From Nocardiopsis ganjiahuensis DSM 45031 (lineage in GTDB: Bacteria > Actinomycetota > Actinomycetes > Streptosporangiales > Streptosporangiaceae), in NCBI RefSeq assembly GCF_000341085.1, contig NZ_ANBA01000037.1:1-48963 (forward strand): a stretch of DNA of 48,963 nt, written 5' to 3'. The notes beneath the pieces were generated by a model. The model worked only from the letters and a program-made list of their open reading frames with translations. It did no database searches and was not told the DNA's origin. Positions 22,070 through 30,169 of this stretch are shown here, one piece after another. Positions within the stretch are counted from its first letter, which is position 1, and the number at the start of each line of letters is the position of its first letter. The translations under genes and the position numbers were made by a program.

Positions 22070-22603
22070 TCAGCGGTGGTAGAGCACCACCTGGGGGCGC
22101 CTGGTCCGGTTCATCTCCCAGCGGCCGATGCGCGCGAACTGATCGAAGAGGGCCAGCACCACCAGGGCGGCCGCGGCCAACAGCAGCGCCCCCACCGCGC
22201 TGGGCGCGGTGATGATCAGCGCGCTGGGCAGCAGCCACCCCATGTGCCAGGCCTGGTCCAGGTGGGGCGCCCCGCCCCGGCTGTAGTAGCCGTGCTTGCC
22301 CAGCACCCGGGCCAGACCTTCCAGGGTGTGGCGCCGGTCGGCCCAGTAGTGGGTCAGCGCGTTCACCCCCAGCCCGGCGGCGAGCTGGAGGGCGCCCAGG
22401 GCTCCCTCGTGGTGGCCCGCGACGGCGACCAGGACCAGGGCCAGGAGTTGGCACAGCACCACCCCGCCCGTGTGGGCGGCGCACGCCCGGCGCCCTTCCC
22501 AGCCGCACTCGCCCTTGCGGGTGGCCTGGTGGTCACTCTGGGCCCAGTGGTCCGCGACCCAGTGGCCGGCCAACAGGGCGGCGAACACGATTCCGCTCTC
22601 CAT
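22070..22603 (-). CDS. DUF3307-like membrane protein
   Basis: 177 residues from ATG 22603 (AAGGAG upstream). It opens with FAALLAGHWVADHWAQSDHQ and continues QATRKGECGWEGRRACAAH, the His/Asp-rich membrane pattern I associate with DUF3307. Four hydrophobic helices follow (VVLCQLLALVLVAVAG; LQLAAGLGVNALTHYW; LIITAPSAVGALLLAAAALV). The His and Asp residues inside membrane helices could bind metal. Such genes are frequent in actinomycete transfer regions. Its upstream control region (22645-22788) is a near copy of the one before traB. Confidence 0.7.
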   Translation of the reverse strand: MESGIVFAALLAGHWVADHWAQSDHQATRKGECGWEGRRACAAHTGGVVLCQLLALVLVAVAGHHEGALGALQLAAGLGVNALTHYWADRRHTLEGLARVLGKHGYYSRGGAPHLDQAWHMGWLLPSALIITAPSAVGALLLAAAALVVLALFDQFARIGRWEMNRTRRPQVVLYHR

Positions 22604-22644
22604 GCGTCTTGCTCCTTACCGTGGGTGATGTCCGCTCCGGGGGT

Positions 22645-22788
22645 GGGGCGGGTTGTGTCGTTGTCTCGGTGGGTGGCCGGCCCCGGGTTCTGGGGGGTCG
22701 GGGCGGGGTTTGCCTCACCCGAAAATCGGGTGAAAACACGCAGGAAGGCACGGAGCGGGTGAGACATCGGTGGTGGTGTCTCACCCGC
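22645..22788. promoter_or_regulatory. TGTCTCA control region, copy 1
   Basis: Three blocks in the same order and spacing as 25057-25214: GC-rich block ending in TGTCTCG (22645-22668), a TTTG/CTCACC block with TCACCCGA-AAA-TCGGGTGA (22705-22733), and the inverted repeat GCGGGTGAGACA/TGTCTCACCCGC (22755-22788). It lies upstream of the DUF3307-like gene and downstream of traB. Confidence 0.65.
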
Positions 22789-22809
22789 CCCGGCGGTGAC
22801 GCAGCGTGC

Positions 22810-25008
22810 TCAGGCGGCGATCTGCCAGCCCTTGCGCTTGGGCAGGGCCTGGATGACGCCGGACTCGGCCAGGTCCTCCATGGCGCGGGCGACCGTGGCC
22901 CGCGAGCACTGTTCGGCCTCCATCACGTGCTGCTCGATCTCGCCGCGGCGCAGCACCCCCTCTTCGAGGAGCGCTGCCAGGACCGCGCGGGCCGCGCCCG
23001 ACCACGTCGCGAGCAGCTCCTGGTGAGGGTCGCGGTTGGCGGCCGCGAGGATGCCCAACCCCAGGTCGGTTTCGCGCAGCAGCTCGGGGTCGATGCTGGG
23101 GATCTCGAACAGGGTCGGGCCGGTGATGTTGGGCAGGGCCACCTCGGTGTCGCTGCTCTGGCGGGCCGCTGGCACCCGGCCGCCCTCGTAGGCGCGCAGC
23201 CGCTCCTCGGCGTTGGCGACCTGCTGGGTGGCGATCTCGTGGCGGCGGCTGTAGAGGCCGCCGGATCCGGCGTCGAAGGCCCCGGCCGCGAGCGGGTCCA
23301 GCTCGGTGGGCGCGTGCTCCAGGGCCGCGTCCATGAGCGCGGCCGTGGTCTCGCTGGGGGCCCAGGCGGCTTTGAAGGGCACTTCCCGGCCGGAGTCGAC
23401 CAGCCCCACGCCGGTGATCTTGGGGAGCGAGCTGGGGTCCAGCGGGATGTCGTTGATCATGCTCGACTGGTTGCGGCTCACCCGCAGGGCGACGGTGTTG
23501 CCCGCCGTGGCGCTGGAGCGCACCGCGTCGTCGCCGCCGAAGGTCTGCAGCCCGTAGATCTGGGAGGCGTACAGGGCCTGGACCCCGGCGGAACGCCCCT
23601 CCCGGCCGACCCGGCCCCAGCGTTGGGCGTTGAGTCCGTCGATGACCACGTGGCACTCGTCCACGATCACCACGATCCCGGGCCGCTCCTTGGTGGGCGT
23701 GAACCCGCTGACCTTCAGGCGTGCGGAGTTCTCCAGGCCGCGGGCCTCGATCACCTCGATCAGCCCGTCCAGGATCGCCTCCCACGTCTTGGGGTCCTTG
23801 CCCACCGACCAGTGCGCCCGGTCGAAGATCCGCGGCGAGCTGCCGCCGTTTTTGGGGTCGATGTAGATGACGATCGTGTTCTTGGTCTGCCAGATGCCCA
23901 GCGCCAGAGCGTCGATCAACCCGGACTTGCCCGAACCCGTGGAGCCAGCCACAAACCCGCCCCAGATGGAGTCGCTCGTGTACAGGCGCCACAGCGCCTG
24001 GCCGTCACCGTCGGCGTAGGGACCCATCCGGATCGAGACGTCCTCGCCGTCCACGACCAGGCGCTCACCCTCCAGGGGCACCTTCGTGGTGAGCATCCCG
24101 ACCGTGACGACCTTGATGTCCAGGATCGAGGAGTCGGGCTTGGGGTCCTCCTCGGTGGGCTCCACGTGCTCGACCAGCACGTCGGCGGCATCCACCCCCA
24201 GAGCGCTGGCGATGTAGCCCAGGGCTGAGCGCACGCTGTCCAGGGTCTGGCGCCCGGGCACCAGGTGCAGGCGCCCGCGCACCCCGTAGGTCTCCTCGAC
24301 CAGGTCGGTGAGCTTGGTCCCGGGCAGCGACCCCGAGGAGTTGCCCACCCGGGTGCGCCACTTGCGCGCCACCGCGTGCTCGCCCGGCGGCGCCGGCGGC
24401 ACGGGCCCGGACTCATCCACCGCGGCCAGGACCCGGGGAATGCGGTGGTGAGCCCAGAACCGCGATCCCAGGGCGAGCAGGGCCAGCAGCCCGACCAGGC
24501 CCGCCCACCACCAGGCGGCCAGACCCGCGGGCTGGATGAGGATCACCGCGAGCAGCCACACCCCGGCCGCGGCCACACACACCCGCGCGTGGGCCGGGTC
24601 GACCTCAGCCCACTCCGAAGCCAGGCGGGTGGCCTTGTGCTGGCGGGCCTTGACGGTGCGCAGCACCCGCAGCGCCGCCCAAGCGCCGGTTCCGGTGGCC
24701 AGGGCCACCACCATGGCGTGCGTGGCCGAGACCTGCGCCACCTGGGAGGCGAGCACCCCGGCGGCCAACACCACGGCGCCGACTTTCCATGGGTAGAACT
24801 GGGCCGCCATGTGACGGCGCAGCGACCCCTCCCCGGGGCAGAACACGGCCTTCCACCCGGCGGTGATGATCGCGCCCACCCCCTCACTCTTGAAGGAGCG
24901 CTCGCTCTCCTGGCGGGGCTGGCCCAGGGCGGCCAGCACCTCGGGCGGCAGGGAGGCGGTCCCCGGGGCGGGGGTGGTCGGGGTCGTCTTCTTGGTCTTG
25001 CGGGCCAC
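22810..25008 (-). CDS. traB: TraB/FtsK-type conjugative DNA translocase
   Basis: 732 residues from GTG 25008 (AGGAGG upstream). Hydrophobic helices occupy about residues 75-190. The motor domain has Walker A GSTGSGKS (near residue 360), Walker B IVVIVDECH and a later QLF-type region (QALYASQIYGLQTFGG). The last 70 residues form a winged helix (RGEIEQHVMEAEQCSRATVA). This is the plan of the actinomycete TraB proteins, hexameric pumps that move double-stranded plasmid DNA between mycelia. Here the winged helix should bind short repeats of a clt locus, which I could not locate. Confidence 0.88.
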   Translation of the reverse strand: MARKTKKTTPTTPAPGTASLPPEVLAALGQPRQESERSFKSEGVGAIITAGWKAVFCPGEGSLRRHMAAQFYPWKVGAVVLAAGVLASQVAQVSATHAMVVALATGTGAWAALRVLRTVKARQHKATRLASEWAEVDPAHARVCVAAAGVWLLAVILIQPAGLAAWWWAGLVGLLALLALGSRFWAHHRIPRVLAAVDESGPVPPAPPGEHAVARKWRTRVGNSSGSLPGTKLTDLVEETYGVRGRLHLVPGRQTLDSVRSALGYIASALGVDAADVLVEHVEPTEEDPKPDSSILDIKVVTVGMLTTKVPLEGERLVVDGEDVSIRMGPYADGDGQALWRLYTSDSIWGGFVAGSTGSGKSGLIDALALGIWQTKNTIVIYIDPKNGGSSPRIFDRAHWSVGKDPKTWEAILDGLIEVIEARGLENSARLKVSGFTPTKERPGIVVIVDECHVVIDGLNAQRWGRVGREGRSAGVQALYASQIYGLQTFGGDDAVRSSATAGNTVALRVSRNQSSMINDIPLDPSSLPKITGVGLVDSGREVPFKAAWAPSETTAALMDAALEHAPTELDPLAAGAFDAGSGGLYSRRHEIATQQVANAEERLRAYEGGRVPAARQSSDTEVALPNITGPTLFEIPSIDPELLRETDLGLGILAAANRDPHQELLATWSGAARAVLAALLEEGVLRRGEIEQHVMEAEQCSRATVARAMEDLAESGVIQALPKRKGWQIAA

Positions 25009-25056
25009 GACGGCCCTCCTTCCGATCGGTTACTGTGCGTGCCCACGCCCGGGGTA

Positions 25057-25214
25057 GGGGCGGGTTGTGTCGATGTCTCACTCCCACCCCAGGGCCCCGG
25101 ATCGGGGCCCGTGGCCGGGGTTTGTCTCACCAAAAAATCGGTGGATTCTTCGCAGTCGGGGACAAACGTGATGAGACATCGTGAGAGAACGTCTCACCGC
25201 TGTCTCATCACGTT
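25057..25214. promoter_or_regulatory. TGTCTCA control region, copy 2 (upstream of traB)
   Basis: Block 1 25057-25080 (22 of 24 bases equal to 22645-22668); block 2 25117-25144 (CACC-AAAAAATC-GGTG); block 3 AACGTGATGAGACA ... TGTCTCATCACGTT (25165-25178, 25201-25214), perfect 14-bp arms with a nested TGAGA/TCTCA. Spacings match copy 1 within about 2 bp. Likely operators for a shared transfer regulator. Confidence 0.7.
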
Positions 25215-25239
25215 CAGTCACCGAATACGGGCATGAAGG

Positions 25240-25267
25240 GGGCCGCCCCGCAGGTGCGGGGCGGCCC
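25240..25267 (-). terminator. Hairpin terminator
   Basis: GGGCCGCCCCGCA-GG-TGCGGGGCGGCCC, 13-bp perfect stem, 17 bp after the stop of the gene at 25284. It separates that transcript from the traB control region. Confidence 0.75.
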
Positions 25268-25283
25268 GAAAGCGGGGTCGGGG

Positions 25284-25631
25284 TCAGCGACCGCCGAGCT
25301 GGTAGTCCTTGTTCGCGGCCTGGCCGCGGGTGGCCTCGTAGGCCTCCTGGACGTTGCGGTTGACCTCCTCGAGCTTGGCGCGGGCCTTGATGGCCTGGGA
25401 GATGTAGGCGGTGCCCAGGTCCCGCAGCACCGCGAGTTCGGAGGTGACCTCCTCGCCCATGTCCGCGGCCCGCATCTGGCCCTCGACGATCTCCAGCATC
25501 TGGTTGCCCTGCTGGACCAGCGACCCGATCCCGGTGATGGTCTGGGCGTGGGCGTCCAGCCCGGAGGCGTCGGAGTAGCGCAGCGTGGAGTTGCCGTTGG
25601 TGGCCACGGAGTTGCCCATGTTCGCCATGGA
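25284..25631 (-). CDS. Small helical transfer-region protein
   Basis: 115 residues from ATG 25631 (AAAGGA upstream). The Asn/Ser-rich start (MGNSVATNGNSTLRYSD) is followed by helices (IGSLVQQGNQMLEIVEG, YISQAIKARAKLEEVNRNVQ). No transmembrane segment or signal peptide. It has strong hairpins on both sides, so it is expressed as its own unit, possibly at high level. No family recognised; a structural role in transfer is possible. Confidence 0.65.
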   Translation of the reverse strand, partial: SMANMGNSVATNGNSTLRYSDASGLDAHAQTITGIGSLVQQGNQMLEIVEGQMRAADMGEEVTSELAVLRDLGTAYISQAIKARAKLEEVNRNVQEAYEATRGQAANKDYQLGGR

Positions 25632-25658
25632 GTTGTCCTTTCGGGGTTGGGTGAAGCG

Positions 25659-25683
25659 GGGCCGGCCCGGGTCGGGCCGGCCC
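25659..25683 (-). terminator. Hairpin terminator
   Basis: GGGGCCGGCCC and GGGCCGGCCC separated by a few bases, between the stop at 25698 and the start at 25631. Confidence 0.65.
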
Positions 25684-25697
25684 TTCATCGGTGTGGG

Positions 25698-26408
25698 TCA
25701 GTGGTGTGCGGTGGAGCGGGTGGCCCGCTCGTGCGCCACCAGGGCGGCGATGGCCCCGTCGACCTCTTCGGAGCTCATCTGGGCGATGGCCTCGGTGTCG
25801 GGGGCATAGCCGGAGTTGGCGAGCATGGTCATCAGCACCATGCGCCGGTGCGGCAGCGGCGGCTTGACGCTCTCCTCATCGGGGGTGAGCACCGCCACCT
25901 CATCCCCTGCGGGGCGGGTGGTGCTCTCTTCCTCGGTCACCGTCGTGGTGGTCGTGGTGGTCCTGGACCGGCGCCGGGTTTTGGCGTGTTCGGGCTCCTC
26001 ATCGACGATCTCGGCGTCGATGATGTCCTCGTCCTCGCGCTCTGCGGCGGACTCGTCCTCGTCGGTGGGCACGTACTGGGCCGCCCACTCGCGGATGCGC
26101 CGCTCACGCTCGCGGCGCCGTGCGCGGGCGGCCGCCTGGCGCTCGGGCCGGGTCTTGTGCCGGTGCGCACGCCAGTGGTCCACGTCCTCACACGCGTCCA
26201 GGTACCAGTGGCGCAGCAGCATCTTGGCCCCGCCCCGGTGGTCAGGGTCAGAGGCCAGACGGCGTTTGGCCTCGGCCTCCTGGGCCCGGAGCTTGGCCAT
26301 CCGGTAGGCGTGGCTGGGCGGGGTCTTGCCGGTGGCCATGGCCACCGTGTCCACCGCGGCGTTCTTGACCACGGCCGCGATGACCATGGCCAGGATCAGC
26401 ATCTCCAC
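25698..26408 (-). CDS. Membrane-anchored acidic protein
   Basis: 236 residues from GTG 26408; ATG 26402 is an alternative. One N-terminal helix (MEMLILAMVIAAVVKNAAVD) is followed by a strongly basic helix (RPERQAAARARRRERERR), an acidic region (DEDESAAEREDEDIIDAEIV), a Thr-rich linker and a small C-terminal helical domain (SSEEVDGAIAALVAHERATR). It starts 3 bp after the upstream gene stops, so the genes are coupled. No family recognised; likely a membrane partner of the translocase. Confidence 0.65.
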   Translation of the reverse strand: MEMLILAMVIAAVVKNAAVDTVAMATGKTPPSHAYRMAKLRAQEAEAKRRLASDPDHRGGAKMLLRHWYLDACEDVDHWRAHRHKTRPERQAAARARRRERERRIREWAAQYVPTDEDESAAEREDEDIIDAEIVDEEPEHAKTRRRSRTTTTTTTVTEEESTTRPAGDEVAVLTPDEESVKPPLPHRRMVLMTMLANSGYAPDTEAIAQMSSEEVDGAIAALVAHERATRSTAHH

Positions 26409-26411
26409 AGG

Positions 26412-26828
26412 TCACCACCCCAGCAGGGGGCCGAAGATGTTGGTGCCCGCACCAGCCACGTTGTAGACGACGTCGCCGCCCACGCCCCCGATCGCGCCAC
26501 CGGCCGCGAGCAGCAGCACCGGCAGGCAGATCGCCGCCCACTGGCCGTGCTCGTCCAGCCGCTTGTCGCGCCACACGTCCGCTCCGGCCACAACCAGCAA
26601 GAAAGCGCAGATCGCGGCGATGGCAGTGCCGGACGAGACTGCGTCGGGGATCAGAGAGAGCAAGAAACCGACGACCCACAGGACCAGGTCAGTGGCCCAA
26701 CCCCCCAGGAAGCTCATCGCGAAGAACGTGCCGCCGATGACGGCAAAGAAGCCCGAGATGAGCCAGTGGACCTTCTTGCGCAAGACCCAGAACAGGGCCA
26801 GGCACAAAATCGAACCGATGGTGAACAC
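26412..26828 (-). CDS. Four-helix membrane protein
   Basis: 138 residues from GTG 26828 (AAGGAG upstream). Hydrophobic helices: FTIGSILCLALFWVL, WLISGFFAVIGGTFFAMSFL, GTAIAAICAFLLVVAGA and WAAICLPVLLLAAGGAIGGV. Short, Gly-rich end. This size and form fits Spd-type (plasmid spread) membrane proteins of actinomycete conjugation; that assignment rests on context. Confidence 0.7.
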   Translation of the reverse strand: MFTIGSILCLALFWVLRKKVHWLISGFFAVIGGTFFAMSFLGGWATDLVLWVVGFLLSLIPDAVSSGTAIAAICAFLLVVAGADVWRDKRLDEHGQWAAICLPVLLLAAGGAIGGVGGDVVYNVAGAGTNIFGPLLGW

Positions 26829-26860
26829 AGAACCGCTCCTTTCTTGGTTGTTGGTGCAGG

Positions 26861-27460
26861 TCAGAGCATGAAAGCGGCCGAGACGACCACCAGCAGGCCC
26901 AGGGCCCAGGCGGTGGCGTGGCGGGCCGGGGACCGCAGAATCCAGATCAGGGCGTGCAACACCCCGATCAGCGCCATGGCCGGAGCGGCGTAGAGGCGAG
27001 CCAGCAGCCGCCACGGGCCCTGCTCGGGCAGGTGGGCGCCGGCCATGACGAAGTCGAACTCCTCGCGCAGGCTGGGCTGGCGCTGGCGCCAGATGTCGGG
27101 GGGCCGGTAGGTCACCCCCAACCAGGTCAGGGAGCGGGCCACGTCAGCGGCGGTGCGCCCGTCCTGGGCCACGGCCAGGTCCTCACCCGCCGGAACGGGC
27201 GCCTGCGGCCCGGCCGGGGGCGCGCTCGGGTCGGCCTCTTCAGCAACGGGGGCCGGGGGAGGTGCGGCCTTGACCGGCTCCTGGTCCCGTTCCGGGGCCG
27301 GGGGCGCGGCCTTGACCGCGCGGGCCACCGCCTCGGGCAGCCCCGCCACCCCCGGTTCGGGGGCGTTGTCGGTGGTGGGCACCGCGTGCAGGGGCGGTGC
27401 GTCCTGGGGTCGGCGGCCGCGCCCGGCAGGGGCGCGACGGCTCTCGTTCGGCAGGGCCAT
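26861..27460 (-). CDS. Pro/Ala-rich protein with C-terminal membrane anchor
   Basis: 199 residues from ATG 27460 (AGGAGG upstream). Residues 1-105 are a low-complexity Pro/Ala/Glu region (VKAAPPAPERDQEPVKAAPP). A helical segment (DVARSLTWLGVTYRPPDIW) follows, then two hydrophobic helices at the end (PAMALIGVLHALIWIL and ATAWALGLLVVVSAAFML). Probably anchored in the membrane by its C-terminus, with a long flexible cytoplasmic arm. Confidence 0.65.
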   Translation of the reverse strand: MALPNESRRAPAGRGRRPQDAPPLHAVPTTDNAPEPGVAGLPEAVARAVKAAPPAPERDQEPVKAAPPPAPVAEEADPSAPPAGPQAPVPAGEDLAVAQDGRTAADVARSLTWLGVTYRPPDIWRQRQPSLREEFDFVMAGAHLPEQGPWRLLARLYAAPAMALIGVLHALIWILRSPARHATAWALGLLVVVSAAFML

Positions 27461-27527
27461 CGGCCCCTCCTGTTCTGTGGTGTGTGTGCAGGTCAGGCCG
27501 CCCAAGCGGCCGAGTTGGCGGTGAAGG

Positions 27528-27560
27528 GGGCCGCCACCCCGGCGTTCGGGGTGGCGGCCC
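27528..27560. terminator. Hairpin terminator
   Basis: GGGCCGCCACCCC-N7-GGGGTGGCGGCCC, 13-bp perfect stem, between the start at 27460 and the gene at 27806. Confidence 0.65.
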
Positions 27561-27714
27561 TGGTCAGCTGGCCCCGGGAGGGGCGCGGGGAGCGTGGGAT
27601 CGGTGGTGGATCGGGTCCTCCTTCGGGTGAGGGGGTGATGGACATGGGGTCGCTCGCAAACGGCTCGCAGGCGCTCTCGCCGTGCGTCACCGGTAGCGGC
27701 ACAACCCCCGGAGT

Positions 27715-27759
27715 GGTGAGCACACCCACCCCGACCAGTGCGGGGTGGGTGTGCTCACC
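27715..27759. terminator. 19-bp inverted repeat
   Basis: GGTGAGCACACCCACCCCG, 7-bp loop, then the exact complement. It lies 46 bp after the stop at 27806. The outer GGTGAG/CTCACC recalls the TGTCTCACC elements, but no T-run is present; terminator or operator. Confidence 0.6.
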
Positions 27760-27805
27760 CGCCGGGGCGGGTGGCCGGCCCCCGCAGTGCGGGGGCCGGG
27801 ATCGG

Positions 27806-29149
27806 TTACTCGGAGTCGGGGTAGACGCGGTGCCCGGCCTCGCGCAGGGCGTTGCGGTGATCGCGCACCGTGGTGCGGCCGATCCCCAGCAGGCGGGAGA
27901 GTTCGGCGTTGGAGACCCCCACGCCCGCGTAGCGGATCTCCTCCAGGACCCGCTGGCGGGTGTCTCGCCCAACCTCGAGGCGTGCGGCGTGGTGCGGGGC
28001 GCGTTCTGCCTGGTCAGCGCCAGTCCCGCCACCCTGGCGGCCAATTCCGCCACCCCCCACGGTCGGGGAGGGGCGTCCCTGCAGGTCAGGGGCAATCCCG
28101 CCACCCTGGCGGCCAATTCCGCCACCCTGGGCGCGGGCCTGGCTCAGCCCGGCACCGAACCCCGCCACGGGTGCCACGCCGAACCCGGAGGGGTCGTCAG
28201 GCACCTGCTCGTGGTGGTCGGCGGCGGGCAGCTCCTGAGCGGTGTAGAGCGGGGTGGCCAAGTGGATCCGGGTGCGCAGCTCCGCCCGGCGCACCTCGAT
28301 GTCAGCCGAAGCCTCGTCCACCGTCATCTGCTGCTCGGCCTGGCGGCGGATCTGGGCCAGGACCCGCTGCTGCTCGGCGTGCGCCCGGGCGGCGTCCAGC
28401 GCCAACTCCTTCTCGGTCTTAGCCGAGACGTAGGCGGCCTCGCGCTCCAGCTCGGCCAGCTCGGCCCGCTGGGTCTCGGTCAGGTCCGACGACAGCTTGC
28501 TCTCGAGGGCCTCCTTGGCGGCCTGCTCGCGGCGGGCCTCCTCTTCGGCCCGGCGCTGGGCCAGGGCGGCCTCGCGGGCCGCGGCCCCCTCGGCCTCCAG
28601 GCGGGTGCGGGTCTGCTCGCAGCGCAGCGCGGTCAGCCAGTGCCACCCGGCCTTGGCGGCCAGCGGCAGCACCGCCAGCAACGCCATGGGCCAGGAGGTC
28701 ATCACCCCGTGCACGACCAGGACCACGGAGGCCCCAGCGGCCAGCACCCATCCGGTGCGGGTCAGCACCGGGTTCACCCGGCCAGTGCGGGAGGCCTGCT
28801 GCCACTCGATGGCCAGCAACCACAGCCACACGGCCTCCACACCGATCCCGGCCCCCAGGCCGACCGCGTGCGGGGCGGCCTGGCCCTCTTCGGCGCCGTG
28901 GCGGGCCAGGTCCCACACCGACCAGACGGTGAAGACCGCCGATGCGGCGGTGACCACCGATGCGATGACGCGGGTGAAGTCGATGCCGCCCGGCTCGCCC
29001 GCGGCGGCCGCCGCGGGCGGGGTCGGCTCGGGCGTCTGGTCGTCGGCGACCACCGGTTCCGGGGCGGGTGCGGGGGCCGGCGGGGCGGCGGCCTCGAGCG
29101 GCGGCTCGGAGTGGGCGGGGTTGGCGGTCTTCTTCCACATGAGCTTCAT
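27806..29149 (-). CDS. Membrane protein with coiled coil and C-terminal HTH (DUF2637/Spd-like)
   Basis: 447 residues from ATG 29149 (GAGGAGG upstream). After a Pro-rich leader there are four hydrophobic helices (about 55-175), the layout of DUF2637/Spd-type plasmid transfer proteins. Residues about 185-290 form a charged coiled coil (LEAEGAAAREAALAQRRAEE). A Gly-rich repeat follows (GGGIGRQGGG twice). The last 50 residues are an HTH (SNAELSRLLGIGRTTVRDHR). I infer a membrane transfer protein that also touches DNA. It overlaps the next small gene by 4 bp. Confidence 0.75.
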   Translation of the reverse strand: MKLMWKKTANPAHSEPPLEAAAPPAPAPAPEPVVADDQTPEPTPPAAAAAGEPGGIDFTRVIASVVTAASAVFTVWSVWDLARHGAEEGQAAPHAVGLGAGIGVEAVWLWLLAIEWQQASRTGRVNPVLTRTGWVLAAGASVVLVVHGVMTSWPMALLAVLPLAAKAGWHWLTALRCEQTRTRLEAEGAAAREAALAQRRAEEEARREQAAKEALESKLSSDLTETQRAELAELEREAAYVSAKTEKELALDAARAHAEQQRVLAQIRRQAEQQMTVDEASADIEVRRAELRTRIHLATPLYTAQELPAADHHEQVPDDPSGFGVAPVAGFGAGLSQARAQGGGIGRQGGGIAPDLQGRPSPTVGGGGIGRQGGGTGADQAERAPHHAARLEVGRDTRQRVLEEIRYAGVGVSNAELSRLLGIGRTTVRDHRNALREAGHRVYPDSE

Positions 29150-29310
29150 CGGTCAGCCCTCCTCGGGGCGCGTCGGGAGCATCGGGCGGGTTGGGGCAGC
29201 GGGTGGTCGGCGTAGATGACGGTGGGGCCGCCGGTGGCGGCCAGCAGCAGCACGGGCAGCGCCACCACGGCGATCACGGCGGCGACGATGATCAGGGCAC
29301 TCACGGGCAT
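29146..29310 (-). CDS. 54-residue single-pass membrane peptide
   Basis: ATG 29310, stop overlapping the start at 29149. One transmembrane helix (SALIIVAAVIAVVALPVLLL) and a basic tail (RCSRRAPRRADR). Its ATG overlaps the stop of the Cys-rich gene by one base. A chain of overlapping tiny genes is typical of this operon. Function unknown. Confidence 0.55.
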   Translation of the reverse strand: MPVSALIIVAAVIAVVALPVLLLAATGGPTVIYADHPLPQPARCSRRAPRRADR

Positions 29311-29429
29311 CACGCCCGGTTGGGGCAGTAGCCGCACACCCAGCCCCCGGCCACGACGCACCAGATCATCTGGTGGCCGCACGCGCAGGTCTGGCTCGGG
29401 CAGCTCAGGTGGCGTATCCAGGCGCTCAT
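29310..29429 (-). CDS. 39-residue Cys-rich (zinc-knuckle-like) protein
   Basis: ATG 29429 lies inside the ATGA overlap with the gene at 29426; TGA 29310-29312. The sequence has two pairs, CPSQTCACGH and CGYC, plus an inner WC, as in a small zinc ribbon. The start and stop overlaps with both neighbours and the ordered cysteines make it a credible gene despite its size. Zinc-ribbon proteins bind nucleic acids or proteins. Confidence 0.55.
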   Translation of the reverse strand: MSAWIRHLSCPSQTCACGHQMIWCVVAGGWVCGYCPNRA

Positions 29430-29833
29430 GCCGCCGCCACCTCCCACCCGGTGTCGTCGGCGGGCCAGGAGCCGTCGGTGGCCACCGGCACCAGCGCCAG
29501 CACCTGCTCGTGGAAGAGCTCCTCACCGACCGGGGCGTCGACCAGGACCTCGTCGATGCGGTGCACCTCGCGGCGGCCAGTGGGGGTGTCGGCCAGCGGG
29601 GTGAGCCGGGCGTCGTCGATGACGGTCTGCTCCAGGAGCAGCGCGGCCTCGGCCGGGTCGTCCCAGCCGGCGGCCAGGTCCTCGTGCACCTCCCAGGAGG
29701 GGTGCTCCCACGGGTCGACGCTGGTCTGCTCGCCGGTGTCGGCGTCCCAGAAGGTCGGGGAGTGCGCGGCGATGGCGAGGGCGTCCTCGAGGGCGTCCAG
29801 CGGGTCGTAGTAGGTAGGCTCGTTGTCGTACAT
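29426..29833 (-). CDS. Acidic hypothetical protein
   Basis: 135 residues from ATG 29833 (AGAAGGAG upstream). Very acidic (YYDPLDALEDALAIAAH; AAGWDDPAEAALLLEQTVID). No membrane segment, no known motif. It starts a run of three genes coupled by 1-4 bp overlaps. Acidic proteins of this kind can mimic DNA, but there is no direct support. Confidence 0.6.
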   Translation of the reverse strand: MYDNEPTYYDPLDALEDALAIAAHSPTFWDADTGEQTSVDPWEHPSWEVHEDLAAGWDDPAEAALLLEQTVIDDARLTPLADTPTGRREVHRIDEVLVDAPVGEELFHEQVLALVPVATDGSWPADDTGWEVAAA

Positions 29834-29872
29834 CGTTCGATCTCCTTCTTCGCAGGTGGGGATGGATGTGCA

Positions 29873-29907
29873 GAGCCCGCCCGGGGCCGGAATCCCTGGG
29901 CGGGCTC
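29873..29907 (-). terminator. Hairpin terminator
   Basis: GAGCCCGCCC and GGGCGGGCTC, 10-bp perfect arms with a 15-nt loop, between the stop at 29930 and the start at 29833. Confidence 0.65.
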
Positions 29908-29929
29908 ACTGCGGGTGGGGGCGGGGCCT

Positions 29930-30076
29930 CTACTTGGTGGCGCCGTTGCCGATCGCGGATCCGGAGATCGTCGTGCCGTCCCCGACCTTCACGTCGCGGG
30001 GCTGGCCGTCCTTGTCCGTGCCCGGGTCGATGGTCGAGTCGGAGATGACGACGTCCTTGCCGATGCTGAAGCTCAT
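29930..30076 (-). CDS. 48-residue Gly/Ser/Asp-rich peptide
   Basis: ATG 30076 with AGGAG nine bases upstream; stop TAG at 29930-29932. The sequence (FSIGKDVVISDSTIDPGTDK; VGDGTTISGSAIGNGATK) suggests short beta strands of a solenoid type. A hairpin follows directly. No family recognised. Its good ribosome site and own terminator argue for a real, well expressed peptide. Confidence 0.5.
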   Translation of the reverse strand: MSFSIGKDVVISDSTIDPGTDKDGQPRDVKVGDGTTISGSAIGNGATK

Positions 30077-30169
30077 GTGTGGTCGCTCCTGTTCGCGCTC
30101 GTGTGGACCCTGGTGGTCCCCCGGACCCCACCAGCCGGGCTGGTGAGGACGGGCACCCCAGGGGCGAGG

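Noticed and set aside
27493..27645. 50-residue minus-strand frame after the 447-residue membrane protein gene
   Set aside because: Weak ribosome site, and a perfect 13-bp hairpin lies inside the frame; more likely a non-coding terminator region.
28020..28135. Repeats of a GGCGGCCAATTCC-type sequence suggesting iterons
   Set aside because: They lie in the Gly-rich coding repeat (GGGIGRQGGG) of the membrane protein and are explained by the protein sequence.
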